DNA from: Haloarcula laminariae
GTDB taxonomy: Archaea > Halobacteriota > Halobacteria > Halobacteriales > Haloarculaceae
NCBI RefSeq assembly: GCF_025457605.1
Contig: NZ_JAMZFY010000004.1
Location: 37,937-101,936, forward strand
Direction of reading: 5' to 3'
Length of the DNA: 64,000 nucleotides
Shown here: positions 27,677-36,202 of the stretch, one piece after another
Numbering within the stretch: the first letter of the stretch is position 1
Layout: each line of letters begins with the position of its first letter
Notes under the pieces: model-generated
The model's input: the letters and a program-made list of their open reading frames with translations, nothing else
Told to the model about the DNA's origin: nothing
Database searches by the model: none
Translations under genes and position numbers: made by a program

Positions 27677-27798
27677 TGGCGCAATTTCTAGAGCAGAGAA
27701 GACCGCTCCCGCGAGAGCAACCAGGTCGTTCGAAGACCGGCTCACCGGCCTGAACCGACCGCTTAGCGGGCCAGAAACAGCAGTAACCGGAATAACAT

Positions 27799-28149
27799 AT
27801 GACCCAACCTGATACAGCTCCCCCCGACAATATCCCGGAGGAAATCACGACGGCACTAGAAGCCAGCAGTGATTCCCAACTCAGGGAGATTATCCATTAC
27901 GCACAGCAGCTCCTGCGGGAGCATCCACCGCTCACGGACGCGATCGAATCACGGGCGGGTGAAGACCTCGTTCGAACGGAGGACCACGGAGCGTACACGA
28001 TTGTCATCGTCGAACGCCCGGACGAAACGGGCAAAGCACGTGGGCCGTTCGCCTACAGAGTCGGTTGGGAACACGGTATCGGCGACGAGGACGGGAAGTA
28101 CCGGTGGCATTACCTCGGCAAAGTCTACGGTGCGGACGGGGGTGACTGA
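27799..28149 (+). CDS. Conserved-looking 116-residue protein upstream of usp
   Basis: The product is acidic, with an N-terminal helical region (DIPEEITTALE-like, then QLREIIHYAQQLLREHP) and a C-terminal beta-rich domain containing GPFAYRVGWEHGIGDEDGKYRWHYLG, which looks conserved. No family is recognised. It ends one base before the usp start at 28151, so it is in the same operon. It could be a partner of the Usp/Trk system. Confidence 0.65.
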   Translation: MTQPDTAPPDNIPEEITTALEASSDSQLREIIHYAQQLLREHPPLTDAIESRAGEDLVRTEDHGAYTIVIVERPDETGKARGPFAYRVGWEHGIGDEDGKYRWHYLGKVYGADGGD

Positions 28150-28150
28150 G

Positions 28151-28594
28151 ATGTCCCCGTCGTTTTTCCAGCGCGTCGTCGTGCCAGTCGCCAACGAAGA
28201 CGACGCGAAGGCAACAGTTGCCGCCCTTCGCCCGTACGTAGCGGAGTCAGATTGCACTGTAATTGCCGCCCACGTCATCGAGAAAGCCGGTGGAGCACCG
28301 GACAAGGCGTCAGTCGAACAGCGAGAACAGTTTGCGAGAGACGTATTCGCTGTCGTTACCGATGGGCTCGCTGATACTGATATCGCACTCGAAACAGAGC
28401 TCCTCTACGGCACCGAGATCGCATCGACACTCATCGATGCAGCACACGAACTCGACGCCAGTGCAATCGTGTTCACGCCCCGTGGCGGGAGCCGATGGCG
28501 GAAACTGTTGAGCGGGGACGTTACGCACAATCTCGTCAACAACAGCGACATCCCGATTCTAGCGCTCCCCGACCGTGAGGTGAGCGGCGCGTGA
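28151..28594 (+). CDS. Universal stress protein, twin of the 25926 gene
   Basis: A 147-residue Usp protein: VVVPVANEDDAKATVAALRP at the N-terminus, VIEKAGGAPDKASVEQR in the middle and FTPRGGSRWRKLLSGDVTHN near the C-terminus. The start was set at 28151 (MSPSFFQRVVVPV); the same frame is open upstream but overlaps the preceding gene. It is followed by trkA and trkH. The order usp-trkA-trkH here mirrors the leftward copies on the other side of the island. Confidence 0.88.
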   Translation: MSPSFFQRVVVPVANEDDAKATVAALRPYVAESDCTVIAAHVIEKAGGAPDKASVEQREQFARDVFAVVTDGLADTDIALETELLYGTEIASTLIDAAHELDASAIVFTPRGGSRWRKLLSGDVTHNLVNNSDIPILALPDREVSGA

Positions 28595-28650
28595 GTATAG
28601 CCCGGAGACAGGTGGCCGAATCGACAACAAACCACTAACGGAAACTATAC

Positions 28651-29337
28651 ATGTACATCATAATCGTTGGCGCTGGCGATATCGGATCACCACTGATCAA
28701 CATCGCCACGCGAACCGGAAACGAGGTCGTCGTCATCGAGGAAGACACAGGCAAAGCCGACGAGATAGCAAGCGAGTTCGACTGCCTGGTTCTCAATGCG
28801 GATGCGACCACCAAAGAGACGCTGCAGGATGCTGGAGCTGACCGGGCTGATGCCATCATCTCGACGACGGACCAGGACGCGACCAACGTCATGGTCTGTC
28901 TGCTTTCGAAAGAGTTCGACATTCCGGCAGTCACGTCAGTCGTTCATAATGCGGAGCACATGAACCTCTTCCGCCAGATCGAGGTGAACACGATTGAAAA
29001 CCCACAGCAACTCATCGCCGAACATCTCTATCGTGCGGTTGCCAGACCAGCTATCGTCGATTACATGCGAATCGGTGATGACGCGGAGGTGTTCGAAATC
29101 ACAGTGACGGAGGACGCGCCAGTCGCTGGCAAGTCACTCACAGAGGCGGGTGAGGAGGGTATACTTCTGGATGATGTTTTGATCGTAGCCATCGCCCGTG
29201 AGGGCGAAGATAGGCCACTGACACCGCGCGGGAATACGCGAATCGAGCCCGGCGATCTGTTGACAGTCTACTCCGCAGCCGGTGCAAACCCAGCGCTCAC
29301 GGACATCTTCGGCCATTACGAAGACCGAACGGTGTAA
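28651..29337 (+). CDS. trkA: TrkA potassium-uptake regulatory subunit (second copy)
   Basis: The 228-residue protein has an RCK_N domain with GAGDIGSPLINIATRTGN and a D/E at the end of beta-2 (VVVIEED). The C-terminal RCK_C domain ends PRGNTRIEPGDLLTVYSAAG. It is closely similar to the leftward TrkA, with long identical blocks such as DAIISTTDQDATNVM and EHMNLFRQI. It lies 20 bases ahead of trkH and should gate it. Confidence 0.92.
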   Translation: MYIIIVGAGDIGSPLINIATRTGNEVVVIEEDTGKADEIASEFDCLVLNADATTKETLQDAGADRADAIISTTDQDATNVMVCLLSKEFDIPAVTSVVHNAEHMNLFRQIEVNTIENPQQLIAEHLYRAVARPAIVDYMRIGDDAEVFEITVTEDAPVAGKSLTEAGEEGILLDDVLIVAIAREGEDRPLTPRGNTRIEPGDLLTVYSAAGANPALTDIFGHYEDRTV

Positions 29338-29357
29338 TCGAGGGAGAATTCAAAACA

Positions 29358-30983
29358 ATGTCCAATTCATCCGTCGGTCGGCCTGGCTTCCTGACTGCCT
29401 CGAAAACAGTCTGTCGAGACATCGGTGCCCTGCAAGTACTCATCGGCGGGCTGATGCTGGCACCGTTGCTCGTCTCGCTGGTCTATCAAGAGTGGTACAG
29501 CGCACTATCCTTCCTAATCGCTGCAGGCCTCACTGCGCTCGCTGGCGGGGCAGCGTACAAGGTGTGCGAGGATGCCCCTGAACCCAAACGCCATCACGCG
29601 ATGATCGTCGCGGCCCTCGGATGGGTCGCTACGGCAGCGTTCGGTGCCCTGCCGTTCGTTATCGCGGCCTACATCACGCCGCCGGCAGTACTCGAATCCT
29701 TCGTGCCGGCAGGCGCGAGCTATCAGTCTAGTCTCCTCAACTTCCAGAATCCGCTCCACGCTTTCTTCGAGAGCATGAGCGGGTATACGACGACGGGCCT
29801 GACGATGAGCGTTCACGAACCGTCGGTAGGCCACGGGTTCCTCTGGTACCGCTCGCAGATGCAGTGGATCGGCGGCGCGGGAATGATCGTCCTCTCGCTG
29901 GCGATTCTCCGACAACCCCACGGAACTGCCGGGATTTCGTTGTACCAGTCGGAAGCCCGAAGCGAGAAGCTACGGCCGAGCATCGTGGGCACCGCGCGTG
30001 AAATCTGGAAGATCTACGTCGGCGTCACCGCACTGGTCGCCGTCTATCTGGCGGCGGCGACGTTCCTCGTGACTCCGAGCTACGGCATCGAGCCGACGCT
30101 CTTCGACGCGGTCAATCACGCGATGACTGGCCAGTCGACTGGCGGATTCAGCACACTTGATGCGTCCATTGCCGGCTACGACTCCTACGCCATGGAGCTC
30201 GTTCACATCCCGGCGATGATTACCGGGGCCATCTCGATTCCGGTCTACTACGGGGTGCTCTCCGAGCGTGACATCCGGGAGTTCACGCGTGACCCGCAGG
30301 TCAGAGTGCTGTTTGGGTTCTTCGTCGTCGGTGTGGTCGGTCTGACGGCGTTCCTCGCTCGGTGGGTCGGCGTGCCCTACAACGGTGACCCGATAGCGTA
30401 CGTCGGACGTGTGGCGACGAGCCAGGCGTTCCGTGACGGGCTCTTCCAGTTTATCAGCGCACAGACGACGACGGGGTGGCAGACATCCGCCATTGGCGAC
30501 TGGAACAACGGCGCGGTCATGTTCATCGTCTTCGGCGCGATGTTGCTCGGTGGCTCCGCCGGTGCGACGGTCGGCGGTATCAAGCTCCTCCGTGGCTACA
30601 TCATCGCCCGCGGCATCAGTTGGGAGGTCACTCGCGTGTTCCTCCCTGACCACGCTATCGACGACCTCCGTATCGGCCAGCGGATATTCAAAACCGATGA
30701 GGCAAACGACGAGATCCGCGCCGCGACGACGTTTGCGTTCGTGTACCTCGTCTTGCTCGTCCTCTCGCTGTTCGTCCTGTTGGCAGTGCTCCCGGCGGAT
30801 TTCACACTTGCCGATGGGATATTCGAGGTAGCGACGGCACAGGGGACTGTCGGTCTGTCGTCGGGGATTACTGGCCCGGATATGCCGGTCACTGCTGAAG
30901 TCCTGTTCATCATCCAGATGTGGATGGGGCGGCTCGAAATTATCCCCGTCCTCGTCCTGATTAACGCGCTCTTCAGGCGGTGA
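29358..30983 (+). CDS. trkH: TrkH-type potassium transporter (second copy)
   Basis: The 541-residue protein has the same four repeats as the leftward copy. Loops read SMSGYTTTGLT, AMTGQSTGGFS, FISAQTTTGWQT and VATAQGTVGLSSG, each with the filter glycine. The block SEARSEKLRPSIVGTAREIWKI is the TrkH signature region. An N-terminal cytoplasmic segment precedes helix 1. It is longer than the first TrkH because of inserted loops near residues 100-125. Directly downstream of a TrkA, and followed by another TrkA. Confidence 0.92.
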   Translation: MSNSSVGRPGFLTASKTVCRDIGALQVLIGGLMLAPLLVSLVYQEWYSALSFLIAAGLTALAGGAAYKVCEDAPEPKRHHAMIVAALGWVATAAFGALPFVIAAYITPPAVLESFVPAGASYQSSLLNFQNPLHAFFESMSGYTTTGLTMSVHEPSVGHGFLWYRSQMQWIGGAGMIVLSLAILRQPHGTAGISLYQSEARSEKLRPSIVGTAREIWKIYVGVTALVAVYLAAATFLVTPSYGIEPTLFDAVNHAMTGQSTGGFSTLDASIAGYDSYAMELVHIPAMITGAISIPVYYGVLSERDIREFTRDPQVRVLFGFFVVGVVGLTAFLARWVGVPYNGDPIAYVGRVATSQAFRDGLFQFISAQTTTGWQTSAIGDWNNGAVMFIVFGAMLLGGSAGATVGGIKLLRGYIIARGISWEVTRVFLPDHAIDDLRIGQRIFKTDEANDEIRAATTFAFVYLVLLVLSLFVLLAVLPADFTLADGIFEVATAQGTVGLSSGITGPDMPVTAEVLFIIQMWMGRLEIIPVLVLINALFRR

Positions 30984-31104
30984 CTCGTATGTGCAACCAG
31001 ATTAGATTCCGTCCGCCTGTGCTGGATGTCCCCGGCCCGCCACTGAGCTTCGGCTCACCCACTCGTACCGCTTTGCAACTAACACCATCACGATACCACG
31101 ACCA

Positions 31105-31770
31105 ATGTATGTAATCATCATCGGCGCAGGCCGCACAGGTAGCACCGTTACCAATCTCGCAACGCAGGACGACCACGAGGTGGTCGTCATCGAACGCGAC
31201 ACCGAACTAGCCGAGGAAGTGAGTGCGACCTACGACTGCATGGTCATCAACGCCGACGCGGCGTCGAAAGACATCCTGCTCGAAGCCGGCATCGAGGAGG
31301 CGGACGCACTCATCTCGACGACAGAGAGCGACTCGGTGAACCTCATGGTGACCATGTTCGGGAAGCAGTACGGGGTCGAGACGCTCGTGAGTTCGATCAA
31401 CGACCCCGCGCATATGGAACTATTTGAGGACCTTGGCGTGAGTATCGTCGAGAGTCCCCATCGTCTCAATGGTCAGTATCTCTACCGGGCAGTCCAGCAT
31501 CCAGCGATTCAGGACTTCATGCCCATCGCCGGCCAAGCTGAAATCTTCGAGGCGACAGTCGATACGGGCGCTCCAATTGACGGCCTCAATCTAATCGAGG
31601 CCGACAACGACGACCTGCTGCCTGAAGAGACGATTATTGTCGCCATCGTCCGCGACGACGAACTGCTAATTCCACAGGGAGAGACCGAGATCCGTGCTGG
31701 TGACACCGTCACAATTTTCGCCAGAAACGGGGCGACGAGCCAGATTACCGACGTATTCACAGGGTCATAA
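31105..31770 (+). CDS. TrkA-family RCK protein (third, divergent)
   Basis: A 221-residue RCK_N/RCK_C protein: IIGAGRTGSTVTNLATQDDH, then VVVIERDTELAEEV, STTESDSVNLMVTMFGKQYG, and a C-terminal PQGETEIRAGDTVTIFARNG. It has a more diverged ligand pocket than the other two TrkA copies: GAGRTG replaces GAGDIG and VNLMVT replaces TNVMIC. It may pair with the same TrkH as a heteromeric ring, or with the following usp gene, whose start lies two bases after its stop. Confidence 0.85.
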   Translation: MYVIIIGAGRTGSTVTNLATQDDHEVVVIERDTELAEEVSATYDCMVINADAASKDILLEAGIEEADALISTTESDSVNLMVTMFGKQYGVETLVSSINDPAHMELFEDLGVSIVESPHRLNGQYLYRAVQHPAIQDFMPIAGQAEIFEATVDTGAPIDGLNLIEADNDDLLPEETIIVAIVRDDELLIPQGETEIRAGDTVTIFARNGATSQITDVFTGS

Positions 31771-31772
31771 CG

Positions 31773-32924
31773 ATGTCTGATGACTCTGAGCAGGCTGAAG
31801 TTCGAATCACCACTCAAAAGCAATCGTCCGACTCGGATGATGAGTCATACCTCCGTAGCGGCCCGCTTATCCAGGCGCCGGATTACACTATCATCGTTCC
31901 TGTCACCGAGACGCTGCTCGACACGTATACAGGGATCAACGTCCGCCGGTTCCTCCAGACAGCGGTCGCACTGGCAGCTGAGAACGACGGCCGGGTGCTC
32001 TTACTCGCCGTCGAGACTGTTAGCGACGAAGCGGCGTTGGAAACCGTTCGGGAGTACGTACAAACGGGGCAACCGAGTGAGGACGAGCCAGACACCCCCA
32101 TAGAAACCATCGAAGAGAGACGGAGACAGTTAGCGGAGATGGTTGATGTGGCGCAAGAACTCACCCCGAGTGTTCCAGTCGGTGCAGCCGTCCGGACTGT
32201 AACTGATCTAACGGAGGGTATTCTCGATGTTCTAGACGGTGAGACCGAGACAGCTGTCCTGCTGCCGCGTGGGACCGGGCTCGACGAGGGCTGGTTACTC
32301 AATCGAAGTTCGATTGACACGATTCTTGCTGACGCTGAGTGTGACGTTTTTGTCGAAAAAATGGGGGCACAGGGAGGGGAGAACGCGTTGTATGTCCCGA
32401 GTGCCGATGAGCACATTGTGGCATCGCTCGCCGAATCGGAAGCGGAAACGATAGACTCCATACTGGTACCTGTTGGAGCGGGCCCACACTCTGCCCTTGC
32501 TGCAGAAGCAGCGCGTGCAGTAGCACATGCCGCTGACGCATCGGTCACCGTTTTCCACGTCATCGCTCCCGATTCAGCTACTGATGCCGGGAGTGACGGT
32601 GAAGATCTGCTGAGGTTCGCTGAATACGTTCTTGGACCTGACGTGGCGACTGCAACAGAACTCGAAGAGGCTGCTGATACGACTGACGCGATTGTCGAGA
32701 AAGCCAAGTCGCATGACCTCGTATCGATAGGAGCGCCGGAGGAGAAATCCCGCCTAGAACAAGTAATCTACGGGTCTGTAGAGGATACGCTCTCTGATCT
32801 CAGTCGGGCAACCGTACTCATGTCGCGTGACTCTGATCAGACCATGCGTTCACTCTACTACCGGTGGAAACGGGGTATTGAGAAAGGAGACAACAGTGGC
32901 GAGTCTGAAAATGGGTCTTCATGA
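31773..32924 (+). CDS. Large Usp protein with two domains
   Basis: The 383-residue protein has a polar N-terminal extension (about 40 residues), a first Usp domain (about 43-200, IIVPVTETLLDTYTG ... TAVLLPRGTGLDEGW) and a second (about 225-365, ILVPVGAGPHSALAAEAARA ... DLVSIGAPEEKS). A basic C-terminal tail follows, with RSLYYRWKRGIEKG. The arrangement resembles haloarchaeal Usp proteins attached to APC or K+ systems, here without a membrane part. It is coupled to the third trkA. Confidence 0.8.
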   Translation: MSDDSEQAEVRITTQKQSSDSDDESYLRSGPLIQAPDYTIIVPVTETLLDTYTGINVRRFLQTAVALAAENDGRVLLLAVETVSDEAALETVREYVQTGQPSEDEPDTPIETIEERRRQLAEMVDVAQELTPSVPVGAAVRTVTDLTEGILDVLDGETETAVLLPRGTGLDEGWLLNRSSIDTILADAECDVFVEKMGAQGGENALYVPSADEHIVASLAESEAETIDSILVPVGAGPHSALAAEAARAVAHAADASVTVFHVIAPDSATDAGSDGEDLLRFAEYVLGPDVATATELEEAADTTDAIVEKAKSHDLVSIGAPEEKSRLEQVIYGSVEDTLSDLSRATVLMSRDSDQTMRSLYYRWKRGIEKGDNSGESENGSS

Positions 32925-32972
32925 TTTCACTCAGGTCTTGAGATTATCCGGAGCTGATGGGGAGACGACAAT

Positions 32973-33374
32973 ATGACATTCACACGTTCCAAGACCGCCC
33001 GTATTGCGGATGTTCTAGAGAGATATCTCAAGAAGTCTGTGTTCATCGGCGTCCAAGGTATGGTAGCATCTGGAACAGTCGCCATGGGTTATCTTGTTAT
33101 CGGTGGCTTGCTCACTGTTGTCAATAGCCCATTGGCTCCACAGTCATTTCTGTCGATGGAAAATGATCCATACTTTTTCTGTTCAATAGCAGTAGTTTCG
33201 ATATTCATCATTCAAGCCACCGGATCACTCATCCTGTACAAGTTTCTCACGGGTGTCGAGGACCAGCGGTCACAGTTCGTTATTTTGGTGAGTTATATTG
33301 GACTGGGTTTCGGGGGAGCTGCTCTCCGATTTACTCTTCCGCAGTCTCTCGATTTTGTTCTTACTCTCCTGTGA
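32973..33374 (+). CDS. Three-helix membrane protein
   Basis: The 133-residue product has a basic N-terminus (TFTRSKTARIADVLERYLKK) and three hydrophobic segments: GTVAMGYLVIGGLLTVV, CSIAVVSIFIIQATGSLILY and FVILVSYIGLGFGGAALRF. It looks like a small integral membrane protein with cytosolic positive N-terminus. No family is recognised. It lies 48 bases after the large Usp gene on the same strand and may be part of the same unit. Confidence 0.6.
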   Translation: MTFTRSKTARIADVLERYLKKSVFIGVQGMVASGTVAMGYLVIGGLLTVVNSPLAPQSFLSMENDPYFFCSIAVVSIFIIQATGSLILYKFLTGVEDQRSQFVILVSYIGLGFGGAALRFTLPQSLDFVLTLL

Positions 33375-33406
33375 GCAACGAATAGAATAACAAGGGAGAC
33401 ATAACC

Positions 33407-33523
33407 GTGTATTCAGAAGGCGGCGTTGTCGATTTCTCGGCCTCTGGTGATGAGTACGAGCCTCTTATTGACTATCTGATTGGACCGATGTTTCACGAAC
33501 GCAGTCTCATTTGGGATGTGTAG
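33407..33523 (+). CDS. Possible 38-residue ORF or gene fragment
   Basis: GTG start with GGGAG about nine bases upstream; the product ends LIDYLIGPMFHERSLIWDV. The run looks like natural protein sequence but matches no family I know and its 3' end overlaps the convergent pseudogene. It could be a remnant left by the rearrangement that truncated that gene. Confidence 0.25.
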   Translation: MYSEGGVVDFSASGDEYEPLIDYLIGPMFHERSLIWDV

Positions 33524-34236
33524 GTGATGCGTCCTCGTCATTTGCCGCCGGTTCACGCTGGACAACCAGAACGGGTCCGAGGAACTGGTCTGCGACCTGG
33601 TCGGCCGGCATCCCGAACACGAACGTCACGAGCGACGGATCCGTTTCACCCATCACGACGGCATCGAACGCCTCAGCTGCATCGACGATCGCATCAAGGG
33701 GCCCCTGATCTCGCTCAACCCGCGTCTCGATTCTCGGTTCATCGACACCGAGATCACCCAGCCGATCGACCATCCCATCGAGTAGTGTCCCAATGTCTTC
33801 GTCCGTTTCCTCCGCCTCGGCGACGTGGTACAGCGTTATCGATGTGTCTATCCCCCCGAACACGCCGGCGACGACGAGTTCGTCACCACGTTCGATCACA
33901 AAAGGGGCACCGGGATTGGTGATGACGGTCCCGTTCCGTTCGGCGGCGATCACGGTACATCCCGTTCGATTCCGGATGTCTGCCTCACCGAGCGACTCGC
34001 CAACCACACCCGGAGCCTCCGTTCGAACGAGTTTGAGCTGCGTGCTTGGAGACAGGATCTCTTCATAGAGAACGATCGACGCGAGCATTCGCCCGCTGAC
34101 GGCGGCGAGCGAGAGGACGTGGTCTGCTCCGGCGCGATACAGTTTCGACGCGTTCTCGCGTTCGTTGGCACGGACGATGATTTCGATCCGGGGGTTCAGT
34201 TCTCGAATCGCAAACGTTGCGAAGATTGTCGTCGAA
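33507..34236 (-). pseudogene. 5'-truncated TrkA-N / RCK_C / Usp gene
   Basis: The open frame encodes the last part of an RCK_N domain (IFATFAIRELNPRIEIIVRA, then the RAGADHVLSLAAVSGRML segment), an RCK_C domain (EADIRNRTGCTVIAAERNG ... IERGDELVVAG) and a C-terminal Usp-like domain (FDAVVMGETDPS). The upstream end of the RCK_N domain, including the GxGxxG motif, is missing: the frame runs into a TAG inside the IS200/IS605-like hairpin at 34244-34263. An internal ATG at 34088 could still start a 193-residue product. The gene was therefore cut by an insertion or deletion at about 34236. It would have been another K+ channel or Usp-linked regulator. Confidence 0.7.
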
Positions 34237-34243
34237 GAGAAAG

Positions 34244-34263
34244 CCCCGTGCTATAGCGCGGGG
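34244..34263. mobile_element. IS200/IS605-like terminal hairpin (scar)
   Basis: CCCCGTGC-TATA-GCGCGGGG is an 8-bp stem with one G-T pair. Flanks AGAGAAAG and AGGATGTCAA match the pattern of the right ends of haloarchaeal IS200/IS605 (TnpB-type) elements. No tnpA or tnpB gene is present. It lies between the truncated RCK/Usp gene and the DHH gene. Confidence 0.55.
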
Positions 34264-34269
34264 AGGATG

Positions 34270-35316
34270 TCAAGCGTCTTCACCGTCCAGTTTGGTCTGT
34301 GTCTCCGTCTCTGCCGTGAGATTGAGTTCGGCAATGAGACGAGCACTCATAACCTGTTCAACGATTGCGAACAGCTGGTCATCGTCAGTGGTATAGTCCG
34401 CGAAAATACCGAGTGGCACTTCGCCACCGGCCATCTCGCGGTGACCGCCGGCGCTGCCGACGTCAGAAAATGCCTTGTCGAGCACGTCGCCGATGTGGAT
34501 CCGAGAATCGGTCGACCGGGCGGACAGTTGAACCCCGTCCTCGACGATACCGAAGACGATAGCCGTCTCGACACCCTCCAAGGTCGCGAGGTAGTCGGCC
34601 GCTTGGGGTAACGCGTCACGCTCGCTGGTCCGACCAATCCCCGAGATGAGGACCGAGCCACGGACGCTCCGATTCGTGATCGCCTCCGCGATGGCGTCGA
34701 CGGTCGCGCTGGTGACCGACGGGTTCGAGAGCGTCCGGAGTAACGCACTGTCGGCGTGGTCGTGGAGCCAGCCCGCAGCGTCGTACTCGTCGCGTGTCAC
34801 GCCGCGGAGGAACCCGAGCGTCTCGCGACGGATTGCGAACAGGAGCGCCGTGCCGAGGGCGGCATCCATCTCGGTAGCTAATTCTCGTACGTACTCCGTC
34901 AGAATCGTCGCCGTCGCGCCGACCTGCTCACGATGATCGATGAACTGCGCCTCGATTTTCTCGCTCGGATGGTGGTCGATCACGATATCGACCGGGGTTG
35001 CCTCCGGGACCCGATTGTTCGCCCCCGGAACCGAATGATCGACGAACGCAAGCAGTGACCCCTCGGGGCGGTCTTGGACGACCCCGGGCTCGAACGGCTT
35101 CACATCGATATCAAGGAGGTTGACGAATGCCCGATTCTGCTGATGGGAGATATCACCGCTGTACAGAATGTGGTGTTCGTCAATGCCGGCGGCCATCGCA
35201 ATCCGACCTAACGCGAACGCGCTTGCGAGACAATCAGGATCCGGGTTGTTGTGACAGACGATGGTGAGCGTCTCGCCATCAGAGAGGAGTTCGTTGAGTT
35301 CATGTGCCGGATGCAT
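34270..35316 (-). CDS. DHH/DHHA1 phosphoesterase (NrnA/GdpP-like)
   Basis: The 348-residue protein has DHH-family motifs: HNNPDPDCLASAFALGRIA, then FVDHSVPG and IDHHPSEK (the DHH triad). The C-terminal DHHA1 domain contains GGHREMAGGEVPLG, the substrate-binding GGH motif. Enzymes of this family cleave oligoribonucleotides, pAp or cyclic di-AMP. Archaea of this group make cyclic di-AMP, and RCK_C domains can sense it, so location in a Trk cluster suggests nucleotide turnover linked to K+ control (inference). Start MHPAHELNELLSDG. Its stop lies inside the IS200/IS605-like end, so the last residues may have been altered by that insertion. Confidence 0.85.
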   Translation of the reverse strand: MHPAHELNELLSDGETLTIVCHNNPDPDCLASAFALGRIAMAAGIDEHHILYSGDISHQQNRAFVNLLDIDVKPFEPGVVQDRPEGSLLAFVDHSVPGANNRVPEATPVDIVIDHHPSEKIEAQFIDHREQVGATATILTEYVRELATEMDAALGTALLFAIRRETLGFLRGVTRDEYDAAGWLHDHADSALLRTLSNPSVTSATVDAIAEAITNRSVRGSVLISGIGRTSERDALPQAADYLATLEGVETAIVFGIVEDGVQLSARSTDSRIHIGDVLDKAFSDVGSAGGHREMAGGEVPLGIFADYTTDDDQLFAIVEQVMSARLIAELNLTAETETQTKLDGEDA

Positions 35317-35539
35317 GCCATATTATTGTGAAAGCGCACACAAGCGTCTGGTGTACCGAATTCGTCTCTGACCGGTAAGTCAAATAATCTCGTCAATCAG
35401 CTCCTGTCCGTCTTTGAAGTGAATTTGGCCTACGAAACCGGTAGCCGCCATTGCAGCGGGGATGCCCTCGCTGGCATTGCTATCCGTAGCACAACACAGA
35501 CTCGTCAAAGGGGTCGAATGGATCACTTATGTCAATCCG

Positions 35540-36124
35540 TCAGTCCTCCGCTGACGGAGACTGATCGCGAGCGTTCCGAATATCTTCGAAGTAGGGGTCA
35601 GCAGACTCCATATCCTGAACGACCTCTTGGAGTGCTTGTAACACAGCAATCGCAAAGGCGTATTGCAAATCGAGTTCGCGAGCTGCGACCCGTTCGGACA
35701 TCCCACCATCGGCATAGGGGATTGCATACGTGAGTGCAGCCGCAAGCTTCCCAAGCCCGTATTTTTCCAAGAGTAGGTCGAGATCCTGATCCTGAGGTGA
35801 GCGGCCAACAGCCTCGATGAGAGTTGGAGTGACAGTGTACTCGTCACCGTCGAGATCCGCAGTAAGCGTGATCGGGACTGCAGAATACGTGTGAGTTTTC
35901 TGGGCCTCGTCTCGTGTGACCACACCGAGGTCCACGAGCGTCCCCATATCCGAATACGCCGTCGTCCGAGGCATATCTAGCGCTGCAACGATATCGTCGA
36001 TAGTGGCCTCTCCATCGCGAAGGACGAACGTGTAGAGCCGGGCCAGCCGTGGCTCTTCCAGCAGCTGTGCAATCGACATGAGACCGTTGATAGCCCGTTC
36101 CGGATCGCCCGCAGCTTTCGACAT
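35540..36124 (-). CDS. Winged-helix DNA-binding protein
   Basis: The 194-residue product (start MSKAAGDPERAINGLM) carries an ArsR/TrmB-like winged helix: RLARLYTFVLRDGEATIDDIVAALDMPRTTAYSDMGTLVDLGVV, here described across positions 30-75. The wing ends KTHTYSAVPITLTADLDG. The C-terminal half is helical and acidic with no ligand motif I recognise. It lies downstream of the serine recombinase on the same strand (78 bases between them), a pairing that suggests a mobile-element regulator. Local intergenic sequence on its 3' side holds gene remnants. Confidence 0.75.
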   Translation of the reverse strand: MSKAAGDPERAINGLMSIAQLLEEPRLARLYTFVLRDGEATIDDIVAALDMPRTTAYSDMGTLVDLGVVTRDEAQKTHTYSAVPITLTADLDGDEYTVTPTLIEAVGRSPQDQDLDLLLEKYGLGKLAAALTYAIPYADGGMSERVAARELDLQYAFAIAVLQALQEVVQDMESADPYFEDIRNARDQSPSAED

Positions 36125-36202
36125 ACAATTCATAATTCATGTATTGAGTAATAACTGTTGGGGCGGTACCGAGTAGGGAGTACGGAATCAGTTGCATGAG
36201 AC

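Noticed and set aside
35380..35530. Minus-strand remnant ending GFVGQIHFKDGQELIDEII
   Set aside because: The tail looks like natural protein but no start or family can be supported; treated as a decayed fragment.
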